This document shows positions 1-7,603 of a DNA stretch of 64,000 nucleotides, piece by piece. The notes under the pieces are model-generated. The model saw only the letters and a list, made by a program, of their open reading frames with translations, had not been told where the DNA came from and did no database searches. Both the position numbers and the translations under genes were made by a program. The first letter of the stretch is position 1; each line of letters opens with the position of its first letter. Source of the stretch: Eubacteriaceae bacterium (GTDB lineage Bacteria > Bacillota > Clostridia > Lachnospirales > Lachnospiraceae); NCBI GenBank assembly GCA_910574015.1, contig CAJSYQ010000002.1, positions 124,001 through 188,000 on the forward strand, read 5' to 3'.

Positions 1-945
1 CAGCGGCTGATGTGCACTCCCTCTCTCCGTCCCATATGAGACCGGAGCTCCTTGGCGAACCGTCTCTTATTATGGAGGATCAGCTTTCCCGCCGCCCTAA
101 GTATCTCCTGGGAACAGCGGTAATTGACATCCAGTGTCACACGCTCCGATCCAGCATAGCTTTTCGGAAAGGACAGCATAATATCCGGTCTGGCTCCCCG
201 GAATCCATAGATGGACTGATCGTCGTCCCCCACAATAAAAATATTATCCTGGGGACTGGCAAGCATCCGAATATTTTCATACTGAAGCCGGTTGATATCC
301 TGGAATTCATCAATGAGAATATAGCGGAACAAATCCTGCCATCTCGCCCGGATATCCGGTCTCGCTGTCAGAAGCTGGTACGTATACACTACCATATCGT
401 CAAAATCCAATGCCCTGTGACGCTGCAGCCGTTCCTGATATCCCCTGTAGATATCGCGGAACACCTGCTCTGGACAATTGGCAGAGTAATAACAGTCAAT
501 ATCGATCCCATCGCCTTTTACCTTACTGATTTCCTTCTCGATATCCTCCAGAAACTCCCGGCGGTCTTCCACATCAAATGCTGTCTCCTGCAGGGCTTCT
601 TCCAGAAAACGATATTTTAAGGCCGGCGTCACAATATCCTTCGCCTCATAGTGGTATGCCGCCCGGAGGATCTGGAAAAACACGGAGTGAAAAGTTCCGA
701 ACCTCACCCGGTACTGCCGCCCCTCCGTAATCTGTTCAAAGCGTTCCTGCATTTCCAAAGCCGCCGCTTTGGAAAAGGTCACCACCAGGATCTCCTCCGG
801 CGCCACGCCATGTTCTTCAATCAGATATTTGACCCGGTTTGTTATGACAAAGGTTTTACCCGGAGCCCGGGCCTGCAAGGCACATAAACGGCCCCCTGAA
901 ATGCCTGATCGCCTGATTCTGCGCCTGATCAAACTGTGTGTTCAT
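1..945 (-). pseudogene. UvrD/PcrA-type superfamily 1 DNA helicase, N-terminal part, frameshifted and cut by window edge
   Basis: The translation shows SF1A helicase motifs in order: GTFHSVF (Ia region), ILIDEFQDIN (Walker B), VGDDDQSIYGFRGA (motif III) and LDVNYRC (motif IV region). These are typical of UvrD/PcrA 3'-5' DNA helicases in repair and replication. The likely start is the ATG ending at 945, giving MNTQFDQAQNQAIRHF and then a GPGSG Walker A motif. Inside Walker A an extra base (A on the plus strand, about 858) shifts the frame: GGC TCC GGG is followed by TAA instead of AAA ACC. Removing that base restores GPGSGKTF and an open frame to the left edge. Either the gene is inactivated or this is a sequencing error; everything downstream looks intact. 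It lies 47 nt downstream of gltX on the same strand. The C-terminal half is outside the window. Confidence 0.8.
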
Positions 946-992
946 AGGATTCCCCTCCTTTTATCTAGAAGAAAACAGTTGGACGCTCTCTG

Positions 993-2471
993 TCATCCCT
1001 CGTCGGGCTGTACCTTCGAAAGCATCTCGATTCCCTTTTTGATCCGCACAAGGGATTCCTCCCTGCCCAGGATCTCCATGATCTCATAGGCTCCGCCTGG
1101 CGTCATCTGTCTGCCGGACACAGCTGTACGCAGAGGCCAGAGAGCCTGGCCATTCTTACAGCCCTTCTCTGCCACATACTCTTTTGCTACTCTCTCAATC
1201 TCCGGGATGGAAAAATCATCCAGTACCTCCAGCCGCGGAAGAAGTTCCTTTAATGCCTCCAGGGAATTTTCAGAGTTCGTCTTCATCTTCTTATGGGTGT
1301 ACATGGCGGTATCATATTCCGGCAGTTCTTCAAAGAAATCAATCTTCTCTGGGATATCTGGAAATACCTCGATCCGGGTCTGAACCAGATCGGCGATCTT
1401 GCGAAGATCCAGCTCCTTTGTGATAACCCTTCGGATCTCTGGAAGAGCATACTCATAATACCGCTCTGGATCCATTGCCTTAATATACTCCCCGTTCATC
1501 CAGCGGAGCTTCACGATGTCAAACACTGCCGGCGACTTATTGATCCGTCTATAGTCGAAGGCTTCCGTCAGCTCTCTCAGACTGTAGATCTCCTTGTCCT
1601 CCGCCGGGCTCCAGCCAAGCAGCGCCACATAATTTACCACAGCCTCCGGCAGGAAACCCAGCTCCATAAGGTCCTCAAAGGAGGCATCTCCCCGGCGCTT
1701 TGACAGCTTTTTATGATTCTCATCCGTGATGACCGGACAGTGGACATAGACCGGGATCTCCCAGCCAAATGCCTCGTAAAGCCGGTTGTATTTCGGCGCA
1801 GACGAAAGATACTCATTGCCTCGTACCACATGGGTGATCCCCATCAGATGATCGTCGATGACATTGGCGAAATTATAGGTGGGATATCCGTCTGATTTGA
1901 TCAGGATCATATCATCCAGTTCGGCATTGGGAGCAGCTATCCTTCCGTAGATGACATCATCAAACGCCGTCTCCCCTTCTGACGGATTATTCTGGCGGAT
2001 CACATACGGCACGCCGGCCGCCAGCTTTTCCTCCACCTCTTCCCGGCTGAGAGACAGACAGTGCTTATCGTATTTCGCCGCATCCTCTCCCTTTTGGTCC
2101 GCCTCATCCCGCAGCTGCTGCAGCCGCTCCTTCGTACAGAAGCAGTAATATGCCTCTCCCTTTTCCACAAGCTCTTTCGCATATTCCAGATACATTCCGG
2201 TCTTCATCCGCTCGCTCTGGATGTAGGGACCGCATCCGCCGTCCCGGTCCGGCCCCTCATCATGAGCCAGTCCCGCCTCCCGCATCGTCTTATAGATCAG
2301 CTCCAGAGCGCCTTCCACATAGCGCTCCTGATCCGTATCCTCGATACGGAGGAGGAAATCCCCTCCCTCATGCTTTGCGATCAGGTACGCATACAGCGCT
2401 GTCCTGAGATTGCCCACATGCATCTTTCCTGTAGGGCTTGGTGCATATCTTGTGCGTATTTTCTCCGCCAT
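993..2471 (-). CDS. gltX: Glutamyl-tRNA synthetase (GltX)
   Basis: Class I aminoacyl-tRNA synthetase that charges tRNA-Glu; in Clostridia it is often non-discriminating and also charges tRNA-Gln for later amidation. At 492 aa it has the usual bacterial length. The Rossmann fold opens with [20 protein letters not shown], which carries the HIGH-type motif (HVGN). [12 protein letters not shown] is a GluRS hallmark, and the KMSKS-type loop is KKLSKRRGD at about residues 255-263. The C-terminal part is the anticodon-binding domain. The start ATG ends at 2471. The helicase gene lies 47 nt downstream and may be co-transcribed. The 78 nt up to the next gene upstream hold no T-box that I can see. Confidence 0.96.
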   Translation of the reverse strand: MAEKIRTRYAPSPTGKMHVGNLRTALYAYLIAKHEGGDFLLRIEDTDQERYVEGALELIYKTMREAGLAHDEGPDRDGGCGPYIQSERMKTGMYLEYAKELVEKGEAYYCFCTKERLQQLRDEADQKGEDAAKYDKHCLSLSREEVEEKLAAGVPYVIRQNNPSEGETAFDDVIYGRIAAPNAELDDMILIKSDGYPTYNFANVIDDHLMGITHVVRGNEYLSSAPKYNRLYEAFGWEIPVYVHCPVITDENHKKLSKRRGDASFEDLMELGFLPEAVVNYVALLGWSPAEDKEIYSLRELTEAFDYRRINKSPAVFDIVKLRWMNGEYIKAMDPERYYEYALPEIRRVITKELDLRKIADLVQTRIEVFPDIPEKIDFFEELPEYDTAMYTHKKMKTNSENSLEALKELLPRLEVLDDFSIPEIERVAKEYVAEKGCKNGQALWPLRTAVSGRQMTPGGAYEIMEILGREESLVRIKKGIEMLSKVQPDEG

Positions 2472-2549
2472 CGTCCTATTTCCTCATTTCTCTAAAATAT
2501 TCCTGCCAGTGCCACGAAAATTAAGTCTTTCATTTATTCGCGGTACTCA

Positions 2550-3161
2550 TCACATGGCATCCAGATAAGCCTTCAGGCATGCCACCGTGCCGTCGATGCC
2601 GCACAGATCGCTGCGGATCGACATATGGTAGTTAAGTACATTGTCCCAGCGCTCGCCCGAGTGATATTTGTAGTAGTTCGCCCTGCTCTTATCTTTCTTC
2701 AAAACAAGCTCTGCCGCCCTTGTCTCCGGCAGGGCATCGATCTCGATCGCACGGTGGATCCGGAAATCCGGTGACGCGCCGATAAAAAGATTCACTACAT
2801 CCTGATAATCCTTCAGAATATAGTCCGCGCACTTTCCTACGATAACACAGGGCCCTTCTTCCGCCACCTTGCGGATCACATTGGACTGTGCCAGAAAGAT
2901 CCGGTCATCCAGTGACAGGCCGGCAAACCCCACCTCCTGGCTGGAAAAAACATTCATCCCCATGGCGATGGAATACAGAAGGCTGTTGCTGGCCTTATCC
3001 TCCGCCCGCTCAAAGGCCGCCTCGGCAAATCCCGTCTCCTTGGCCGCCCGTGAGATAATCTCATTGTCGAAAAATGGAATCTTATAGGCATCCGCCAATT
3101 TCCTTCCAATTTCCCGTCCGCCGCTTCCATACTGTCTTGTAATCGTAATAATCTTATTCAT
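2550..3161 (-). CDS. Cytidylate kinase-like family protein (AAA/P-loop NMP kinase)
   Basis: A 203-aa P-loop kinase-like protein that starts MNKIITITRQYGSGGREIG. The glycine-rich GSGGREIGRKLA segment is the nucleotide-binding loop found in 'cytidylate kinase-like' (CMK-2) proteins common in Clostridia. These are distinct from canonical Cmk, and their substrate is not established. Further down are a central lid-like region with FLAQSNVIRKVAEEGPCVIVG and an Arg/Lys-rich segment (RAAELVLKKDKSRANYY). I chose the ATG ending at 3161 because AGGAGG lies 7 nt upstream. A longer reading frame to 3212 would add 17 unlikely residues. It is a single gene between gltX and the amidase. Confidence 0.8.
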   Translation of the reverse strand: MNKIITITRQYGSGGREIGRKLADAYKIPFFDNEIISRAAKETGFAEAAFERAEDKASNSLLYSIAMGMNVFSSQEVGFAGLSLDDRIFLAQSNVIRKVAEEGPCVIVGKCADYILKDYQDVVNLFIGASPDFRIHRAIEIDALPETRAAELVLKKDKSRANYYKYHSGERWDNVLNYHMSIRSDLCGIDGTVACLKAYLDAM

Positions 3162-3281
3162 ACGTATCCCTCCTGTCTGAATCCTGCTGCTCCACCCTGG
3201 CGGCGCTGGCATGACCCCGCCGCCAATCTGAATTTATTATTTATTTTACCATAGATTTCAGGAAATCCGCAAGTGTTAAAC

Positions 3282-4019
3282 TCAGGCAAAGTAGTTGTCA
3301 ATGCCGTCCGAGATTCCCTTCACGATCTTTTTCTGATAAGAAGCCCTGGCCATCCTGCGGTCCTCCGTGGGATTGCTCATAAATCCCATCTCCACGATGG
3401 TCACCGGAACCTTGCACCAGTTAATGCCAGTCATCGTATTGGTGTACATAACCCCCCGGTTTTTCGCCCCCGTCGCTTTGCAGAAGGCGGTCAATACCTT
3501 TTTGGAAAGCTTCTGGCTGTCTCTCCGGTTCTTTTTCGTCATATACTTGTTGGACGACTGCGGTGCAATGGTAAGGGCTCCCTTCACCCCGGAATTATTG
3601 GACGAATTGGCATGTATCCGGATAAAGGCATCCGCCTTATTCCTGTTGGCCACCTTCGCCCTGTCCACATTGGACAGCTTCACATTGTTCTTCGTCCGCA
3701 CCATGATCACCTTATATCCGCGCTTCACCAGCTCCTTTTTCAGCTTCTTGGCCACCTGCAGATTCAGCTTATATTCTGGCAGATGTGTGACGCACCCCGA
3801 GGTGCCTCCTGTCACCTTCGCCTTCCTAACAGAAGAGCCGGGACCATTTGGTTCCGTGGCACCCATGGCACGGGTCTGATGTCCTGCATCGATCACGATC
3901 ACCCTTCTGTCCTCTTCGTCCCTCTTCGCTGCCGCAGCCGGCGCCTGAACCTGTATCAGGCTGCCCAGTACTGCCAGCATCAAAATCCATACTGTCCATC
4001 GTCTCGTATTCAATCTCAT
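3282..4019 (-). CDS. Secreted N-acetylmuramoyl-L-alanine amidase (Amidase_3)
   Basis: A 245-aa zinc amidase expected to cleave the bond between N-acetylmuramic acid and L-alanine in peptidoglycan. An N-terminal signal peptide (residues 1-31, hydrophobic core WILMLAVLGSLIQV, Ala-rich cleavage region) indicates export. The Amidase_3 fold is recognisable from VIVIDAGHQ (first zinc His), EYKLNLQVAKKLKKEL (zinc Glu), IRIHANSS (second zinc His) and VEMGFMSN (catalytic Glu near the C terminus). There is no cell-wall-binding domain beyond the catalytic one, so it may work as a free enzyme. It stands alone, downstream of the tRNA-Leu gene and its terminator. Confidence 0.92.
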   Translation of the reverse strand: MRLNTRRWTVWILMLAVLGSLIQVQAPAAAAKRDEEDRRVIVIDAGHQTRAMGATEPNGPGSSVRKAKVTGGTSGCVTHLPEYKLNLQVAKKLKKELVKRGYKVIMVRTKNNVKLSNVDRAKVANRNKADAFIRIHANSSNNSGVKGALTIAPQSSNKYMTKKNRRDSQKLSKKVLTAFCKATGAKNRGVMYTNTMTGINWCKVPVTIVEMGFMSNPTEDRRMARASYQKKIVKGISDGIDNYFA

Positions 4020-4142
4020 ACTCTGCCTCTCTTTCTCTGGCGCAGTGCGCCTAAATTACAAAAAATGGATAGCTGAGAACCACAGCCACCGGAAAACACT
4101 TTGTGTTTTTCCCTCCGCCCATAACGGACTTTCCTGACAAAT

Positions 4143-4174
4143 AAAAAGAACCATCAAACAACAGTCGATGGCTC
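4143..4174 (-). terminator. Rho-independent terminator after tRNA-Leu
   Basis: Read on the minus strand, GAGCCATCGA pairs with TTGATGGTTC (10 bp, two G-U pairs) around a 7-nt loop, followed directly by TTTTT. It lies 10 nt past the tRNA 3' end and closes the tRNA transcript. Confidence 0.8.
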
Positions 4175-4184
4175 CTTTAATTGA

Positions 4185-4267
4185 TGCGGAGTATGGGACT
4201 TGAACCCACACGCCCTACGGGCACATGATCCTTAGTCATGCCTGTCTGCCAATTCCAGCAACTCCGC
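4185..4267 (-). tRNA. tRNA-Leu, anticodon AAG
   Basis: The minus-strand sequence folds as a class II tRNA. The acceptor arm is GCGGAGT/ACTCCGC with discriminator A. The D arm contains TGGAATTGGCAGAC, and the anticodon stem CATGA/TCATG encloses the loop CTAAGGA. There is a long variable arm (TGCCC GTA GGGCG) and a T arm with GGGTTCAAGTCCC. The long variable arm and A73 fit leucine. The anticodon is AAG (plus strand 4231-4233), which reads CUU. CCA is not encoded. An A at position 34 of a leucine tRNA is unusual in bacteria, where GAG is the norm, and would need deamination to inosine to read CUC. Confidence 0.93.
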
Positions 4268-4309
4268 ACATTCTGACTGCTGATTCCAATAAGTCAACCA
4301 GCGAATTAT

Positions 4310-4338
4310 ATCTTACCAAAAAACACGGCTTCTGTCAA
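4310..4338 (-). promoter_or_regulatory. Sigma-A promoter for tRNA-Leu
   Basis: On the minus strand, TTGACA (4333-4338) is separated by 17 nt from TAAGAT (4310-4315). The expected start is about 36 nt before the mature tRNA 5' end. The promoter lies just past the end of the carboxypeptidase gene. Confidence 0.65.
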
Positions 4339-4347
4339 GCGGTTCTT

Positions 4348-6105
4348 TTAATATTCTGTCATAAACCACCGGAACATTTCATTATTCCTCTTATAAATCG
4401 TTTTAAACTGTGAGTGGGGCAGGGGGCATCTCACGGAGCCGGTCTCCACCGTAATACTGACAATTCCTTTCTTATACACAAGCCAGTCGGCAAATCCGCC
4501 CGCCGCGTCCGTACTTCCGCTCTTTGGCATCAGAGCATATTTATTAAAGGATGAGACCTTTTCGGCAAATTCCCTCAGGCTGTCATGCATCTCCCCCTCC
4601 ACATTGAAGTCCCAATAGAGAACATTTCCCATGGAATGGAGATTCAACACCGCTTTCGGCTCTATCTCATTGATAAACTTCATCAGCGCCTTTGTCTCCC
4701 TCTCACTTCCCGCCTTCTTGCCGAAATAGTTCATATAATGCGGTTTCTTTTTCTTCTTTTTAATAAATCCCGCCGGAAAATTATTATTTAAATTCACACC
4801 TCTGGCGTTGGCCTTCCAAATCTTCGCATAACCGGCCTTTTCACATTTCTTCCGCAGCTTTTTATTTCGGATGGCTTCGAATCCGTACTGTGATATGCTC
4901 ACGCCGTCGGGATTATCCATGGGGATAATATAAATGCACGTATTGGCGAACCTTTTCCTATGCTCCCGGTAGTCCCGCAGGATCTCTTCCGCCTGTCTCA
5001 TAATGATCTGGGTGTTCTTCCACTCACGGGCATGGATCGCCGCATCGATTACCAGCTTCCGGGATGCGCTCCTGCTGCCGATGCGCAGACACCAGATCTG
5101 CCTGTCATCATAGGATTCCCCGATGCTCTGAAGTCCTGTCCAGCCGGGATATTTTTTGATCAGGGACCGCAGATCCCCTGTCATATCCTCATAATCATAC
5201 AGCTTATCCTTACTGCTGACGATCCACGGTTCCTTCTGAACGATGACCTTTATCCTAACTTCATTTTTCTGTGAGCCCTTCACCTTAATGGTAATATAGG
5301 CCGTGCCATGCTTCAGCGCTTCTATATGTCCCTTCCTGCTGACCTTCAATTTCTTCTTGCTGCTGACGGATATCGTCACCTTGCGGTAATCATAATCAAA
5401 GCTAAGCTGATCCGTGTGCTTTTCATAGAGATGGATCCCTTTTCCATTGCTGCAGGTAAGTTTCTTTTGAAAATAGATGTAGATATACTGGATTTCCTTT
5501 GTGGTCTTAGAGACCGCCTTCACCACGGTATAGAGCTTTTCCCCTTTTCCCCTGCGGTGGCATGTTACCAATCCCTTAGAGGAAACCGTGGCCAGCTTCT
5601 TTTTTACCTCTTTCTTGCTTCCGCCGCCATAAATACTAAACGACGCGGGCTGCGACATGGAAAGCTGCACCTTATCTGTCGTGTAGGACTTGATGTGATA
5701 TATCTTTTTTCCCTTCACCTTCCGGTAATGTATCCCCGTCTGCCCGCCTTTGGCATAACTGGCTCCCTTATTTGTCAGAACAAATTTTCCATTCACGGGT
5801 TTCTGGGTGGGGACTGCCGTTGGTTCCGGCGGCTCCGGTTCCCCCCCAGGGGTCTGGACAGGGGGCGGTGAAGCCGTGTGATCCGGCGCCGGGGAAGGGG
5901 TTTTTTCATCCGGTATCCCTGGTGTCTCCGCCGGTGAAAGGGTTTCCTGCGGCTGCCCTGTCGGCTCCGGTCCTGGAGCCTCCCCCGCTCCTGCCTCTGC
6001 TGCGAAGGTGGTCGCTGCCGTCCTGCCGCCAGATATCCCACCACCGGCAATAAAGGAAAGAACAAGGAAAAATACCAGCACCTTCCTGAATCTCTGATTT
6101 CCCAT
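4348..6105 (-). CDS. Secreted M14 family zinc carboxypeptidase with Ig-like (BIG2-type) region
   Basis: A 585-aa exported peptidase. Residues 1-36 look like a signal peptide (hydrophobic VLVFFLVLSFIAGGGISGG). Residues about 37-105 form a Pro/Thr/Glu-rich linker. About 106-300 is a Lys-rich beta region with BIG2-like repeats (motif ATVSSKGLVTCHRRG). About 305-585 is the M14 metallopeptidase domain. Zinc-binding residues are in AAIHAREWKN (HxxE) and NLHSMG, and the catalytic Glu is in SITVETGS near the C terminus. It probably trims C-terminal residues of peptides or cell-wall stem peptides outside the cell. There is no LPXTG sorting signal. The neighbouring amidase suggests a wall-related role, but this is inference. 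Confidence 0.88.
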   Translation of the reverse strand: MGNQRFRKVLVFFLVLSFIAGGGISGGRTAATTFAAEAGAGEAPGPEPTGQPQETLSPAETPGIPDEKTPSPAPDHTASPPPVQTPGGEPEPPEPTAVPTQKPVNGKFVLTNKGASYAKGGQTGIHYRKVKGKKIYHIKSYTTDKVQLSMSQPASFSIYGGGSKKEVKKKLATVSSKGLVTCHRRGKGEKLYTVVKAVSKTTKEIQYIYIYFQKKLTCSNGKGIHLYEKHTDQLSFDYDYRKVTISVSSKKKLKVSRKGHIEALKHGTAYITIKVKGSQKNEVRIKVIVQKEPWIVSSKDKLYDYEDMTGDLRSLIKKYPGWTGLQSIGESYDDRQIWCLRIGSRSASRKLVIDAAIHAREWKNTQIIMRQAEEILRDYREHRKRFANTCIYIIPMDNPDGVSISQYGFEAIRNKKLRKKCEKAGYAKIWKANARGVNLNNNFPAGFIKKKKKKPHYMNYFGKKAGSERETKALMKFINEIEPKAVLNLHSMGNVLYWDFNVEGEMHDSLREFAEKVSSFNKYALMPKSGSTDAAGGFADWLVYKKGIVSITVETGSVRCPLPHSQFKTIYKRNNEMFRWFMTEY

Positions 6106-6162
6106 ACTGTTCCTCCAATCATACGCTTCCTAAAAAGAAAATAGGCTCTGCTGTTAAACTAG

Positions 6163-6192
6163 AAAAGGTATCTTATATATAAGATACCTTTT
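6163..6192 (-). terminator. Bidirectional-looking terminator downstream of rplT
   Basis: A perfect inverted repeat: AAAAGGTATCTTATA mirrored by TATAAGATACCTTTT. It gives an A/T-flanked hairpin with T residues on the 3' side on either strand. It closes the infC-rpmI-rplT transcript. Confidence 0.75.
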
Positions 6193-6236
6193 CATTCTAT
6201 TCTTCAAATATGAAAATTATGTGACATATCATCACA

Positions 6237-6593
6237 TTATGCCAGTTTACTCTTGGCAACTTCTGCCAGCTGTGCAAATCCCTCGGGATCGCTGATCGCC
6301 ATCTCGGAAAGCATCTTGCGGTTCACATCGATCTGGGCAAGCTTCAATCCGTACATAAATTTGCTGTAGGAAAGTCCGTTGATCCTTGCCGCCGCATTGA
6401 TACGGGCAATCCACAGACGTCTGAATTCTCTTTTTCTCTGCTTCCTGCCAGTATAAGATTCTTCAAGAGCACGCATAACAGACTGTTTAGCCACACGATA
6501 CTGCTTGCTTCTGGCGCCTCTGTAACCCTTTGCCAGCTTCAATATTCTTTTATGTTTCTTCTTTGCGTTTAATCCGCCTTTAATTCTAGCCAT
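6237..6593 (-). CDS. rplT: 50S ribosomal protein L20
   Basis: 118 aa, the normal L20 length, with the basic N terminus [20 protein letters not shown] and the family segments [13 protein letters not shown] and [18 protein letters not shown]20 binds 23S rRNA early in assembly of the large subunit. In Firmicutes it also represses its own operon by binding the leader mRNA. It is the last gene of infC-rpmI-rplT, 24 nt after rpmI. Confidence 0.98.
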   Translation of the reverse strand: MARIKGGLNAKKKHKRILKLAKGYRGARSKQYRVAKQSVMRALEESYTGRKQRKREFRRLWIARINAAARINGLSYSKFMYGLKLAQIDVNRKMLSEMAISDPEGFAQLAEVAKSKLA

Positions 6594-6617
6594 TTGTCAT
6601 TTCCCTCCTTCGCGCCA

Positions 6618-6821
6618 TCAGCTGTATGGCATAATCTTCTTCATTGTCTTAACATTCGAATCATCTACCAGTGTAGATTTTCTGAGATTTCTTTTCCTCT
6701 TTGTTGTCTTCTTAGTCAGGATATGGCTCTTATTTGCCTTAAATCTCTTTAATTTACCGCTGCCTGTTACCTTAAACCGTTTTGCCGCAGCTCTCTTGGT
6801 TTTCATTTTCTGATTTGCCAT
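6618..6821 (-). CDS. rpmI: 50S ribosomal protein L35
   Basis: 67 aa, highly basic, starting [20 protein letters not shown] and containing the L35 signature [20 protein letters not shown]. It is a component of the large ribosomal subunit. It sits in the canonical middle position of the operon, 18 nt downstream of infC. Confidence 0.98.
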   Translation of the reverse strand: MANQKMKTKRAAAKRFKVTGSGKLKRFKANKSHILTKKTTKRKRNLRKSTLVDDSNVKTMKKIMPYS

Positions 6822-6839
6822 GATTTCTTTCCTCCGTCA

Positions 6840-7346
6840 TTATTTTGTGGCTGATAAAAACATTACCATACTTCTTCCTTCCATTTTGGCAGGCTTATCT
6901 ACAACTGCAACATCCTTCAGCTGCTCATAAAAAGAGTTCAGAATCTCTCTTCCAACGTCCTTGTGAGCCATCTCACGCCCACGGAAACGAAGTGACACCT
7001 TGATCTTGTTCCCCTTCTGGAGAAACTTCTTAGTCTGGTTTACCTTCGTGTTCAGGTCATTGGTGTCGATGTTAGGGGAGAGGCGAATTTCTTTTGTCTC
7101 CACTGTCCTCTGCTTCTTCTTTGCTTCTTTTGCTTTACGAGTCTGCTCATAACGGTATTTGCCATAATCTACGATCTTACATACTGGTGGCTTGGCATTC
7201 GGTGAGATCTTTACCAGATCCAGCCCGGCGTCCTTTGCCTTAAAATATGCCTCTTTGGAAGACATAACACCAATCTGCTCTCCGTCCGGTCCGATCAGAC
7301 GAACTTCCTTGTCACGAATCTGCTCGTTAATCATTAAATCGCCTAT
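6840..7346 (-). CDS. infC: Translation initiation factor IF-3, probably starting at an AUA codon
   Basis: IF3 binds the 30S subunit, blocks premature 50S joining and proofreads start codons. The protein has the family N terminus INEQIRDKEVRLIGPDGEQ, the basic linker (RKAKEAKKKQRTVETKEIRL) and the C-terminal domain with KVSLRFRGREMAHKDVG. The first ATG (ending 7334) has its Shine-Dalgarno AGGAGG (7356-7361) 21 nt away, which is too far. An in-frame ATA ending at 7346 (ATA GGC GAT TTA ATG ATT AAC) is 9 nt from that site, and the resulting N terminus aligns with the AUU-initiated B. subtilis IF3. Non-AUG starts are the classic basis for infC autoregulation, so I placed the start there (168 aa). 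Confidence 0.9.
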   Translation of the reverse strand: MGDLMINEQIRDKEVRLIGPDGEQIGVMSSKEAYFKAKDAGLDLVKISPNAKPPVCKIVDYGKYRYEQTRKAKEAKKKQRTVETKEIRLSPNIDTNDLNTKVNQTKKFLQKGNKIKVSLRFRGREMAHKDVGREILNSFYEQLKDVAVVDKPAKMEGRSMVMFLSATK

Positions 7347-7515
7347 TTTTCCTTACCTCCTAATAAAAAAAGTAGATAACTGCTTTTAAAAGCCGGCTAT
7401 CCACAATAAAATAATTCCCTGTATGAGATATATATAATAAAAGGGTTGACCGCTGACACGTGATAGCAGATGCTATGTGGCAGGGTGAGAGTGGATAACT
7501 CTGCTTCTTAACGCC
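7347..7515 (-). promoter_or_regulatory. infC-rpmI-rplT leader with attenuator (L20-leader-like)
   Basis: About 170 nt of untranslated leader between promoter and infC. Near its 3' end (7372-7404) GTGGATA pairs with TATCTAC around an inner palindrome GCTTTTAAAAGC. The hairpin is followed on the minus strand by TTTTTTTATT, so it is an intrinsic terminator. An upstream segment GTTATCCAC (plus 7491-7499) is complementary to the first arm and could form a competing antiterminator or long-range pairing. This matches the L20-controlled leader organisation known in Firmicutes. The exact RNA family assignment is inferred. Confidence 0.75.
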
Positions 7516-7521
7516 TTTGCT

Positions 7522-7551
7522 AGTATAACACAGGACAAGAAACCATGTCAA
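7522..7551 (-). promoter_or_regulatory. Extended -10 promoter of the infC operon
   Basis: On the minus strand, TTGACA (7546-7551), an 18-nt spacer ending in TGT, then TATACT (7522-7527), giving a TGn extended -10. It starts directly next to the T-tract of the preceding gene's terminator. Confidence 0.8.
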
Positions 7552-7552
7552 G

Positions 7553-7595
7553 AAAAATCTTCCGAACACAGGCTGCCCGCCCGTATCCGGAAGAT
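7553..7595 (-). terminator. Rho-independent terminator of the BIG2 surface-protein gene
   Basis: ATCTTCCG (minus strand) pairs with CGGAAGAT across a GC-rich loop and is followed by TTTTTCTT. It lies 9 nt past the stop codon of the gene ending at 7604 and abuts the infC -35 element. Confidence 0.75.
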
Positions 7596-7603
7596 CCGTC
7601 TCT

